Positions 42,598-50,449 of a DNA stretch of 64,000 bases are shown here, piece after piece (positions within the stretch are counted from its first letter, which is position 1; the number at the start of each line of letters is the position of its first letter). Source of the DNA: RHLJ01 sp965212165 (GTDB lineage Bacteria; Bacteroidota; Rhodothermia; Balneolales; Balneolaceae); contig OZ243096.1 in NCBI GenBank assembly GCA_965212165.1, positions 1,364,001 to 1,428,000 on the forward strand, given 5' to 3'. The translations under genes and the position numbers were made by a program. The notes under the pieces were generated by a model. That model saw only the letters and a program-made list of their open reading frames with translations. It did not search any database and was not told the DNA's origin.

Positions 42598-42780
42598 TTA
42601 AATCTTTGAAAGAATAAGTGTTTTTGCTTCTTTTAAGACTATACCTGATGCGAAAATTAAACCAACAAAAACAGCTTTTAGCGCCATTTCCCCTATAGTA
42701 ATGTTTTGTTCTAGCCCTCCAAGTATTCCAAATAATGTTACACTTGCTACGATAATGAAGATATATTTTGCGATTTCCAT
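42598..42780 (-). CDS. small two-helix membrane protein (60 residues)
   Basis: A 60-residue protein with two hydrophobic segments (about 5-22 and 34-49) and a short basic C-terminal tail, so probably an inner-membrane hairpin. AGGAAA lies nine bases ahead of the ATG and a strong terminator follows the stop, which together make a real, separately transcribed gene likely. No family recognised. Confidence 0.7.
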   Translation of the reverse strand: MEIAKYIFIIVASVTLFGILGGLEQNITIGEMALKAVFVGLIFASGIVLKEAKTLILSKI

Positions 42781-42914
42781 GACTTGTTTCCTAAATTTAA
42801 TTCTGATGACCTCCTATATGACGAGAGCTAGTGATAAAAAGTGACAAAGAATTTTAAAGAAAAGCGTTTTTTTGAGAGATTTTACAACTTCTTAACATCT
42901 TTTTTAGTGCAAGA

Positions 42915-43343
42915 CTAACTCATTTTGTTGAGTGCATCATCAGTTCCCATCTTTTCATATTCTTCATCATTTGGTTCCCAAAGTTCAATTTTGTAGCCAT
43001 TAGGATCCATGACCCAGCCAAATTTACCATATTCAAAACTTTCCATTTCTCCAATCACTTCAACTCCTTCTTCTTTTAAGGTGATTAGAAGTTCTTCTAG
43101 GTTTTCAACCCTATAATTGATCATAGTATCTTTTGTACTAGGATCTGTGTAAGTAGTATCACTCTTGAAAATACTCCAAGCTGTAAATCCTTTTTTAGAA
43201 GGATCATCTGCTTTATTCCATTGAAAAGTACCACCCCATTGACCCGATTTAATGCCAAGATGCTTTGAATACCACTCGTTCGTTGCTTTTGGGTCATCAG
43301 CTTTAAGGAAAACACCACCTATTCCAGTTACTCTTCGTTTCAT
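42915..43343 (-). CDS. VOC (glyoxalase/bleomycin resistance) family protein
   Basis: A 142-residue vicinal-oxygen-chelate fold protein: Gly-Gly-Val-Phe-Leu-Lys-Ala-Asp-Asp-Pro near the start, Trp-Tyr-Ser-Lys-His-Leu-Gly, and the C-terminal Gly-Trp-Val-Met-Asp-Pro-Asn-Gly-Tyr-Lys-Ile-Glu-Leu-Trp-Glu-Pro with the metal-site Glu. Members include glyoxalase I, dioxygenases and antibiotic-binding proteins; substrate unknown. It is the last gene of a minus-strand run starting at DUF4199. Confidence 0.88.
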   Translation of the reverse strand: MKRRVTGIGGVFLKADDPKATNEWYSKHLGIKSGQWGGTFQWNKADDPSKKGFTAWSIFKSDTTYTDPSTKDTMINYRVENLEELLITLKEEGVEVIGEMESFEYGKFGWVMDPNGYKIELWEPNDEEYEKMGTDDALNKMS

Positions 43344-43392
43344 AATTTTTCTATTTTTTGATTAATCCTATTGTGTAGTATCCATCAGATTC

Positions 43393-43749
43393 TTATTCAT
43401 TATGTTGATCGAATAAAATTTGATTACCATCAGGGTCGGCAATACAGAAATGGCAGGGTCCTTTTTCTTCTTTAATTGAAGGTGACTCCATTAAAAAACT
43501 GATTCCTTTTTCTATTAAATCTTTATGAATTGATCTGGCATCTGTTGGATTAAAGGTCATAATATTTTCTTCAAACATATCTTGGAAAAGGCCAATTTTA
43601 ACTTCATCCTTAATCATAATTAGCCATTTATCTTCTATAGATCCTAGGCCTTCTAACGCATTAAATCCCAGCTTTTCATAAAATGCTTTTGAGACTTTAA
43701 TGTCTTTTACTGCTAATGACAATGAGTGTGTTCCAAATTCCTCTTTCAT
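43393..43749 (-). CDS. VOC family protein, second copy
   Basis: A 118-residue single-domain VOC protein with the opening Leu-Ala-Val-Lys-Asp-Ile-Lys-Val-Ser-Lys-Ala-Phe-Tyr-Glu-Lys-Leu-Gly-Phe and the closing Phe-Cys-Ile-Ala-Asp-Pro-Asp-Gly-Asn-Gln-Ile-Leu-Phe-Asp. The terminal metal-site Glu of glyoxalases is replaced by Asp. It is not closely similar to the neighbouring VOC gene, so this is not a recent duplication. Same transcript direction as DUF1801 and DUF4199. Confidence 0.88.
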   Translation of the reverse strand: MKEEFGTHSLSLAVKDIKVSKAFYEKLGFNALEGLGSIEDKWLIMIKDEVKIGLFQDMFEENIMTFNPTDARSIHKDLIEKGISFLMESPSIKEEKGPCHFCIADPDGNQILFDQHNE

Positions 43750-43768
43750 GATAATGTAAATTTTAAAG

Positions 43769-44224
43769 TTATCTTTTTACTGCTTTCTCATAGATTTCAA
43801 TCCATTCTTGTACAGTCATCTTTCGTGTAAGTTCTGCAATCAAATCGTACGGTATTTGATCAATTTTTTTAAATCGAATACAGCTTTTACCCATATCAAG
43901 TTTAGTATTCACATGTTTTGGATATTCGCTAACAAACCAGTTAAATAGGTTTTCATTAGCATAAATGCCCATATGGTAAAGCCCAATAAAATTCTTTTGA
44001 GAGGCAATACTTAGAAATGGTAGAGGTAGTTCTGGCGAACAATGATATCCATCTGGATAGATTGAATGGGGAACAACATACCCAATCATTCCATAGCTCA
44101 TCATTTCTTCGAAACCTGATGGTAGGTTTTCCTGAATTGTTGATCTAAGCTTTTCCATTACTTGAATACGATCTTTTGGTAATTCTGAAATATATTCTTC
44201 TGGAGTTGATGCTTTGCTTGTCAT
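43769..44224 (-). CDS. DUF1801 domain protein
   Basis: A 151-residue soluble protein of the YdhG/DUF1801 type: an N-terminal Ser-Thr-Pro-Glu-Glu-Tyr-Ile segment, a helix with Val-Met-Glu-Lys-Leu-Arg, Phe-Glu-Glu-Met-Met-Ser-Tyr-Gly-Met-Ile-Gly-Tyr, and a C-terminal Gly-Lys-Ser-Cys-Ile-Arg-Phe-Lys-Lys. No catalytic activity is established for the family as far as I know. It lies 19 bases upstream of the second VOC gene. Confidence 0.85.
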   Translation of the reverse strand: MTSKASTPEEYISELPKDRIQVMEKLRSTIQENLPSGFEEMMSYGMIGYVVPHSIYPDGYHCSPELPLPFLSIASQKNFIGLYHMGIYANENLFNWFVSEYPKHVNTKLDMGKSCIRFKKIDQIPYDLIAELTRKMTVQEWIEIYEKAVKR

Positions 44225-44241
44225 AATTAAAATACTAGAGT

Positions 44242-44793
44242 TTAGTCCAACTTTTTGGAAGGGATAAAATTCGGATTACGGAAAAGACCGGCACATATTA
44301 GTGATACTAATAGTCCAATTGGAAATATTTCAGTAAAAGTAATCGGTAAACGATAAAGAGGATTATTATACTGCTCTTTCATCTGTTCCATCTGTTGAAT
44401 GGTGGCTTCAAGTTCTGTTTGAGTAGCTCCAGAGTTCCGAGCTTTTTCAATAATCGAATCAGTATATTCTGTTATAAAGGCGTAGTCGGTTAAATAAAGA
44501 TTTATTTCCCATGTGAATACATATACAATCGAAGCAATCAGTGAAATTCCTATTCCTACTTTAAATGCTGTTCCAAAATTTATTATACCACCTAATTCTT
44601 GGTCTCTATATTTTTTTGTAGCAATGAAAATCATTGAAAAACCAAGAAGCATTATTGAATAACCAATTGTTTCTGAAGCAAAGAAAGAGTCGCTGCCTGA
44701 TTTTGCAGCGTAAATGCCCATTATCATACTTCCAATGATAATAGCTCCAGAAATAGAGCCATATACTAGAATGATTCGGTTCATAGTATTCAT
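44242..44793 (-). CDS. DUF4199 family membrane protein
   Basis: A 183-residue protein with four hydrophobic helices (about 8-27, 40-58, 73-95 and 150-170) and a Gln/Glu/Met-rich loop before the last one, the topology of DUF4199 proteins found mainly in Bacteroidota. Starts at 44793 or three codons later. It heads the DUF4199-DUF1801-VOC-VOC run. Function unknown. Confidence 0.8.
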   Translation of the reverse strand: MNTMNRIILVYGSISGAIIIGSMIMGIYAAKSGSDSFFASETIGYSIMLLGFSMIFIATKKYRDQELGGIINFGTAFKVGIGISLIASIVYVFTWEINLYLTDYAFITEYTDSIIEKARNSGATQTELEATIQQMEQMKEQYNNPLYRLPITFTEIFPIGLLVSLICAGLFRNPNFIPSKKLD

Positions 44794-44913
44794 AGTAAAA
44801 TGTGTTTATTGATAAGTTAATCCTATGCAAATAAAAGGATTTACTTGGTGAAATCTATCACCTGAAAGTATGATTTTGGAAAAACATCCAAAAAGATAAT
44901 GCAATAAACTACA

Positions 44914-46209
44914 CTAAGAATCTTCTCTTTTAATAATAATAAGAGTTATATCGTCACTTTGAGGAGCTCCATTTCGATAAAATTCTAAGTCTTTTAATAG
45001 TGTATTGATTAGTTCTTGAGGTTCTTCTGAAGGATGTTCTAATAGCCATTTTTCGAATTTTTCTTCTTCAAAAAACTCACCTTTATCATTTTCTGCTTCA
45101 GTAACTCCATCAGAAAAAATCACAACTTGCTGCCCAGGTTCAATAGAAATTTCAAATTGTTCATATTCGATTTCTTCCATTATACCAAGCATCAATCCTC
45201 CACCTTGCATTTCAGTTACGGTATTATTCTTGAAATCTACTAGATAAGGTGTGTTATGACCAGCATTTACATACTGTAATGTATGTGTATCACTATTTAA
45301 CATTGCATAAAAAAGAGTAATGAATTTATCTGCAGGTGTATCGTCAAATATCGTTTTATTAGTTCTTGTAATTGCCTGATTTACAGAATGTTTATTTTCG
45401 ATATGAGCCCTGAGAACGGATCTAAGTCCTGCCATAAGTAAAGAAGCGGGCATACCTTTCCCTGTTACATCACCAAGTGCAAAACCCCATTCATTAGGAT
45501 TACCATTCATTATATAATCAAAGTAATCTCCGCCAACATAAGTAGCCGGTTTACTAATGCCTGCTATCTTATAATTAGGTATTTCAGGTATAATTTTTGG
45601 CCAAAAACCAGTTTGTATAGCTCGAGCAAGGTTTAATTGTTGCTCCATTAGTTTTTTTTGAACCTGATCTTCATGAAGTCGAGCATTTTCAATAGCTATA
45701 GCAGCTTGATTAGCTAGCGCTTCGAAGATTGTAGTATCATGTTCATCGAATGTACGGTTATTGATTTTATTCATTGCTTGAAGTGCACCAATAGCCTCTC
45801 CATTATGATTTTTAAGAGGTACACAGATAAGATTTCGAGTTTTGAATTGATCAACATCAAAATCTCCTTTAAACCTATCATCACTATATACATCTTCAAT
45901 AATTGCAGTTTCATTATTTGTTACTACCCAGCCACCTATACCTTCCGACTTTTTAATTCTAATGCCTGATAATTCAGCTGTCATTGGACCAGTTGGAATA
46001 CTTAATACAAGTTCCTCTTCTTTTTCGTCGAGTATAAAAAGTGAACTTGCCTCTCCTTCCATTAAGATTTTTGCAGCGTTTATAATGTCTGAAAGTAATG
46101 AATTAAGGTCTAGATTGGAGTTTATTTGACCTGTCAATTTCATTAATAAATTCAATCTTTCTGGGTCAAAACCCGTATTTATCCTATTCCCCTGATCTGT
46201 ACTACCCAT
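44914..46209 (-). CDS. GAF domain PP2C/SpoIIE-type serine phosphatase (RsbU-like)
   Basis: A 431-residue cytoplasmic protein. A GAF sensor domain covers about 25-185 (Gly-Glu-Ala-Ser-Ser-Leu-Phe-Ile-Leu...Gly-Ile-Gly-Gly-Trp-Val), a helical linker about 185-215, and a PPM/SpoIIE phosphatase about 215-427. The phosphatase metal residues are in Val-Gly-Gly-Asp-Tyr-Phe-Asp and Leu-Gly-Asp-Val-Thr-Gly-Lys-Gly, and Phe-Ser-Asp-Gly-Val-Thr-Glu-Ala near the end. It should dephosphorylate a STAS antagonist; the one at 22696 is a candidate but is 22 kb away. Confidence 0.92.
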   Translation of the reverse strand: MGSTDQGNRINTGFDPERLNLLMKLTGQINSNLDLNSLLSDIINAAKILMEGEASSLFILDEKEEELVLSIPTGPMTAELSGIRIKKSEGIGGWVVTNNETAIIEDVYSDDRFKGDFDVDQFKTRNLICVPLKNHNGEAIGALQAMNKINNRTFDEHDTTIFEALANQAAIAIENARLHEDQVQKKLMEQQLNLARAIQTGFWPKIIPEIPNYKIAGISKPATYVGGDYFDYIMNGNPNEWGFALGDVTGKGMPASLLMAGLRSVLRAHIENKHSVNQAITRTNKTIFDDTPADKFITLFYAMLNSDTHTLQYVNAGHNTPYLVDFKNNTVTEMQGGGLMLGIMEEIEYEQFEISIEPGQQVVIFSDGVTEAENDKGEFFEEEKFEKWLLEHPSEEPQELINTLLKDLEFYRNGAPQSDDITLIIIKREDS

Positions 46210-46336
46210 CTATATATACCTTCTATATTCTGTATTAACCTAATTTTCGAAATACCCAAAAAACTTATTTAAAGATACGTTATTAATTTAAGATTCAAAT
46301 AATTAATGGATTACAGCTATATGAAATTGCAAAATT

Positions 46337-46753
46337 TTATGAAATCAAATGGAGAGATTTAGCTTTTTCCACTGCCTGAGTACGACGCTGTACATTTAAT
46401 TTTTCATATAGATGAGAGAGGTGTGTTTTAACAGTATTAATAGAAACAAAGAGTTTGTCTGCTATTTGTTGGTTCGATAATCCTTTCGCAACAAGTTCAA
46501 GGACCTCTAATTCTCGTTCACTAATACCCAAATAATCTAGTGCTTTTTCATTTTTTTGAAATTCACCCAGGATTTTTTTTGGTGATGTAAGCTTTTGGCC
46601 AACCCAAAGCCCTAAACCGGTAAACAGTAAAGCGATTATAAATACAAAACTTTCTGTTGATAGATCACGAACTAAATAACGGTACTCAAAATATTCTAAA
46701 ATAAAAATGAGTAAAGCTAATGCTAAACCGTATATGAGGATGGTTTTTTTCAT
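46337..46753 (-). CDS. membrane-anchored LuxR-type transcription regulator
   Basis: A 138-residue protein with two N-terminal hydrophobic helices (about 4-22 and 35-54) and a C-terminal LuxR/FixJ helix-turn-helix (about 73-135): Leu-Ser-x-Arg-Glu-Leu-Glu-Val-Leu, Ala-Lys-Gly-Leu-Ser-Asn-Gln-Gln-Ile-Ala, and Ser-Ile-Asn-Thr-Val-Lys-Thr-His. It has no receiver domain, so it is a one-component, membrane-bound regulator. The nearby DUF4199 protein is a plausible partner. Its start follows the aminopeptidase stop by 10 bases, so the two are probably one transcript. Confidence 0.88.
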   Translation of the reverse strand: MKKTILIYGLALALLIFILEYFEYRYLVRDLSTESFVFIIALLFTGLGLWVGQKLTSPKKILGEFQKNEKALDYLGISERELEVLELVAKGLSNQQIADKLFVSINTVKTHLSHLYEKLNVQRRTQAVEKAKSLHLIS

Positions 46754-46763
46754 CCTTCTAATT

Positions 46764-47867
46764 TTACTTCAATAATTCTTCTGGGTTCAAACCTTTCAAA
46801 TCATCGACAACAAACTTTCGACCTTCTCTGATAAGTTCTCCATCCAGATAAACATTAGCTCCAATGCATACTAAATCCCAATGGATATTACTGCTATTTC
46901 CATTAGGTGCAATTTCATAATCTTTTCCGAGGGTAAGGTGGTTTGAGCCATAAATCTTTTCATCAAATAAGATATCGTACATAGGTTTTTCGATAACTGG
47001 ATTAGTTCCGAAACTAAATTCACCAAATCGTCGGGCTCCTTCATCTGTATCTAAAATATCTTTTAAAGCGTCATTATTAGAAGAATCGAAATCAACCACT
47101 ACTCCATTTTCAACAACTAATTTCACAAACTCGAAAGGTTTGCCCTGATAAACAGATGGGGCGTAGGTGATATGACCATTAACTGTGTCTATTACTGGTG
47201 AAGTAAAGAGCTCACCATCAGGTATGTTATGTGATCCAAAACATGGAACCCAGTTTTGTCCTTTAACTGAGAAGCTAATATCTGTTCCTTCCCCTTTTAA
47301 GTGAATGATATCAGTTTTTCTAAGTCGAGCTTCTAGTGGTTCCATAGCTTGTTTAAGCTTTGAATAATCAACTAAACACGCATCATAATAAAACTTAGTG
47401 AACTCTCGAGTAGGTAGCTTAGCATTCATGGCAAAAGCTGGGGATGGATATCTCATGATACACCATTTAGTGTTATTCACACGCTCATCGAAATGAACAG
47501 GTTTTAAGAAATGTTCAGAATATGCTTTATTAGCTTCTTTGCTAGCTTTAGAGGTTTCATAAATATTTTCAGAGGCTCTAATTCCAATAAACACATCCAT
47601 CTGCTTCATTAATGGAAGTTGGTCAACTGATGCTTGATTTTTCCAATATGTTGTATCTCCACTTTCGATTAATAAACGTTGAGTTTCAGTGTCTTCAATC
47701 TGAACAAATGGATGCGCTCCTTTAGTGCGGATTTGTTCTACAAGAGAACGTAAAAGGTTGATTCCATTTAGTCCAATTAATTGAACCATCACATTTTCGC
47801 CTTTTTGAAGCTGAGTAGAATGTTCAAGAATTAGTGTGGCAAGATCCTGATCGTTTTGTGAAATCAC
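46764..47867 (-). CDS. M29-family aminopeptidase
   Basis: A 367-residue metallo-aminopeptidase of the M29 (thermophilic aminopeptidase) family. The metal and catalytic region is seen as Lys-Gly-Glu-Gly-Thr-Asp-Ile-Ser-Phe, Phe-Gly-Thr-Asn-Pro, Lys-Ile-Tyr-Gly-Ser-Asn-His-Leu-Thr-Leu-Gly and Asn-Ile-His-Trp-Asp-Leu. Somewhat shorter than the usual 400 or so but with all blocks present. Cytoplasmic. It precedes the membrane LuxR gene. Confidence 0.88.
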   Translation of the reverse strand: MISQNDQDLATLILEHSTQLQKGENVMVQLIGLNGINLLRSLVEQIRTKGAHPFVQIEDTETQRLLIESGDTTYWKNQASVDQLPLMKQMDVFIGIRASENIYETSKASKEANKAYSEHFLKPVHFDERVNNTKWCIMRYPSPAFAMNAKLPTREFTKFYYDACLVDYSKLKQAMEPLEARLRKTDIIHLKGEGTDISFSVKGQNWVPCFGSHNIPDGELFTSPVIDTVNGHITYAPSVYQGKPFEFVKLVVENGVVVDFDSSNNDALKDILDTDEGARRFGEFSFGTNPVIEKPMYDILFDEKIYGSNHLTLGKDYEIAPNGNSSNIHWDLVCIGANVYLDGELIREGRKFVVDDLKGLNPEELLK

Positions 47868-47943
47868 AGTCGGTTAATTTTAAAATGAATATTGAAGTTT
47901 GAATGTAAGAAAAGAAGCTTTGAAAGAAATATTGAAAAAACGA

Positions 47944-48564
47944 TTAACTACTAATTAGTTGAATAATATTATCACAAAGTTCAATTTCAGCAGGATTATT
48001 AGAAGCAATAACTACAAAAGTTCCATTTTTCTTTTGTTGGCGCACAATTTTTGAGACCAATTCATGACCTTTCTCATCAAGATTTGAACCAGGTTCATCT
48101 AGAAATAGAATACGTGGGTTGCGCACTAAGGAAGAAGCAAGTTTAATGCGTTGTTGTTGCCCAGTAGAGAGCTGTTTAAAAAGTTGGTTCGAGAAATCTT
48201 CCATATGTACAAATTCTAAGATCTCACGAATAGACTCAGGGTTTTTTTCTTTACCACTTACTTCTTGAATAAATTCAAGATTCTCAAAAGATGAAAGTTC
48301 ACTATACAAATTAATATAAGGAGCGGAATAACTTATAAGCGGTTTAATGTGATCCTTAAGTAATACTTTGGAGTTTTCTTTCCAAATAATTGAGCCTTTT
48401 TTTGGTCTAAGTAAAAATGCGAGGCATTTCAATAATGTAGATTTTCCGCTACCATTAGCTCCAGAAATCCCGAGGATACCTTCAGAATGAACGAAGGAAA
48501 GATTCCTAAGAACCATTCTGCGGTTATATGATTTTGTAAGTTGTTCAACCTCTAGAGAAAGCAT
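47944..48564 (-). CDS. ABC transporter ATP-binding protein, CcmA-like
   Basis: An ABC ATPase of 206 residues from the ATG at 48564 (the frame extends to a TTG at 48579). Walker A is Gly-Ala-Asn-Gly-Ser-Gly-Lys-Ser, the signature Leu-Ser-Thr-Gly-Gln-Gln-Gln-Arg, and Walker B Ile-Leu-Phe-Leu-Asp-Glu-Pro-Gly. The small size and the Cys-Leu-Ala-Phe-Leu-Leu-Arg-Pro region resemble heme-exporter CcmA, but no permease (ccmB) is adjacent. The partner membrane subunit must be encoded elsewhere. Confidence 0.82.
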   Translation of the reverse strand: MLSLEVEQLTKSYNRRMVLRNLSFVHSEGILGISGANGSGKSTLLKCLAFLLRPKKGSIIWKENSKVLLKDHIKPLISYSAPYINLYSELSSFENLEFIQEVSGKEKNPESIREILEFVHMEDFSNQLFKQLSTGQQQRIKLASSLVRNPRILFLDEPGSNLDEKGHELVSKIVRQQKKNGTFVVIASNNPAEIELCDNIIQLISS

Positions 48565-48695
48565 TCCATAAGGTACCAAGATATATGAAAATTACAGAGT
48601 TCAATTTTCTTCATAAAATGAAAACATTTCTTAACGATATTAGGTTGTAAAGCGAAGTAAGAGATACTATTTTCAATATCCTATTTAATATTTCT

Positions 48696-50441
48696 ATGCA
48701 AAAAGTAATTGGCCAAATAACGGATCATTTAGTTACCCTGGTAACCTCCGATAAAGAGTTCTATAACCCTAATGAACTACTTAAATCTGGGGTGCCATCG
48801 TTTGTGGTGGAACGAATTCGATTATTTTTAGAGGATAAAGTAAAAGAAGAGATAGGCACAATTAAATCTCTATGGTTTAACACAGATACAAAAATTGTAT
48901 TACGCTCATTCAGTGATTATATCAGTTCAGCTATAAGTTGCTCTCATATTCCAAACGATCAACTTTACTCGATTATTCATACCGTGATTAAAGATATTGT
49001 GTATGTATTTGTAGAGCCTCGAAAGAATATGGCTGAATATATTTTTAGAGATAATGATGAATTGACACTTCCTGAGTTAGAAGAGCGATGTAATAGGCTT
49101 ACTATTTATAAGCATTTTGGTGCCGCTATACCTCTATACATGAAGAAGCGTGAACTAGATTCTTTAACAAAGGAGCGATGTAAAATTCTAATTCATAAAC
49201 TTGATGCCAAACTTGTTGCATCGTATACACCTAAGGATTGGGCTCAAAAGCTCGAACAGCTGTTTATTCTTTTTGGAGGAAAAGTTGATCCACTATTACT
49301 GGCAACATTTTTTGAAGATAAGGGGCTTTATGGATTGGCAGGTAAGTTCGAACATCTTAAAGATAGTATTACTAAAACGGATTTTATATCGATTATCGCA
49401 TCAAATGATTCAAACACTTTCACGCCAGAAATAAAACCAAAGATAGAAGAAAAAAAGAAATCGAAAATCAATTCAGAAAATGAAACTCATGAGAAAACAT
49501 TAATCGAAGGTTTTTTTGAAACAAATGAAGTTTCTAGCGAGGGTGCAGAAACATTGGTAGGAAAGTTTGTTGATGGAAGTTTAAGCGACGAAGAGATGTC
49601 GGAATTGCTTTCAGATATTGCAAGTGATGGAGTTATTGAAGTTGATCATCATGAACATGTTGATTCATTGAATAAACTATTTTCTCTGAATACAGAGGCT
49701 GATGAGGAGTCTCAAGTTTCTGAAACTTCAGAAGAAATCGCTGCAAAACTTAAGGAACATAGAGAAGATGATACAGAAGACATTGCCGAGTTCAGAGAAA
49801 ACTTAGTATCTATTTTAGATCAAGCAAAGAATTCATTTGAAAATATTGATTCGAAAGAACATTCAAATGAAATTGTTGTAGAAGATGAATTGATGAATGT
49901 GTTCGAGGATGAAAATACAGTTGAATCAAAGGTTCAAGAAGAGACATCTCGCAAAGAGGGTGCTAGCAAAGGTGAAATAGATGAAGCTGAAGAAAAACCT
50001 GTTTGGGCACAGTTTATAAATCAAGATCAAATGGATGTTTTACTTGGTGGAGAAAGAAATAGTAAAACTGATAAAGTACCAATTGAAAACTTTGTGGAAG
50101 AGGATATTGAAAATGAAGACGGTATAGAGGTAGACGATATATATTCAGAAAATCCTTTTATAGAAGATTCAAGCTCAAGTGGTTTTGTTTATGAAGAAAT
50201 GGTACTTGAAAGTATTTTAGAAGATCGAAAGTCTGAATTTATTGAGATTATTTTTAAAGGATCTGAAAAAAAGTTTGAAAAAACTGTAGATAAAATTAAT
50301 GATTTTAAGGACTGGAAAGATGCCTCTAAGTTCATTCAAAAAGATGTTTTTTTGAAGAATGATGTTGACATGTTTGCTGGTGCTACGGTAGATTTTACGG
50401 ATCGAATACATCAATATTTTAATGAAAAAAGAAATAGTTAA
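48696..50441 (+). CDS. large acidic hypothetical protein upstream of an acyl-CoA carboxylase
   Basis: A 581-residue cytoplasmic protein. The first 245 residues or so are regular helical sequence with conserved-looking Trp, Cys and Arg. About 250-480 is a low-complexity acidic stretch (Glu, Asp, Ser, Lys) likely to be disordered, and the last 100 residues return to a helical charged domain (Phe-Lys-Asp-Trp-Lys-Asp-Ala, Asp-Phe-Thr-Asp-Arg-Ile-His-Gln-Tyr-Phe). No known domain is recognised. It ends eight bases before the carboxylase ATG, which has an AAGGAG site overlapping this gene's stop, so expression is linked. A scaffold or regulatory role is a guess. Confidence 0.7.
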   Translation: MQKVIGQITDHLVTLVTSDKEFYNPNELLKSGVPSFVVERIRLFLEDKVKEEIGTIKSLWFNTDTKIVLRSFSDYISSAISCSHIPNDQLYSIIHTVIKDIVYVFVEPRKNMAEYIFRDNDELTLPELEERCNRLTIYKHFGAAIPLYMKKRELDSLTKERCKILIHKLDAKLVASYTPKDWAQKLEQLFILFGGKVDPLLLATFFEDKGLYGLAGKFEHLKDSITKTDFISIIASNDSNTFTPEIKPKIEEKKKSKINSENETHEKTLIEGFFETNEVSSEGAETLVGKFVDGSLSDEEMSELLSDIASDGVIEVDHHEHVDSLNKLFSLNTEADEESQVSETSEEIAAKLKEHREDDTEDIAEFRENLVSILDQAKNSFENIDSKEHSNEIVVEDELMNVFEDENTVESKVQEETSRKEGASKGEIDEAEEKPVWAQFINQDQMDVLLGGERNSKTDKVPIENFVEEDIENEDGIEVDDIYSENPFIEDSSSSGFVYEEMVLESILEDRKSEFIEIIFKGSEKKFEKTVDKINDFKDWKDASKFIQKDVFLKNDVDMFAGATVDFTDRIHQYFNEKRNS

Positions 50442-50449
50442 GGAGTCAG

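Noticed and set aside
42915..43749. Recent tandem duplication of VOC genes
   Set aside because: The two proteins share only the fold pattern; sequence identity by eye is low, so they are old paralogues at best.
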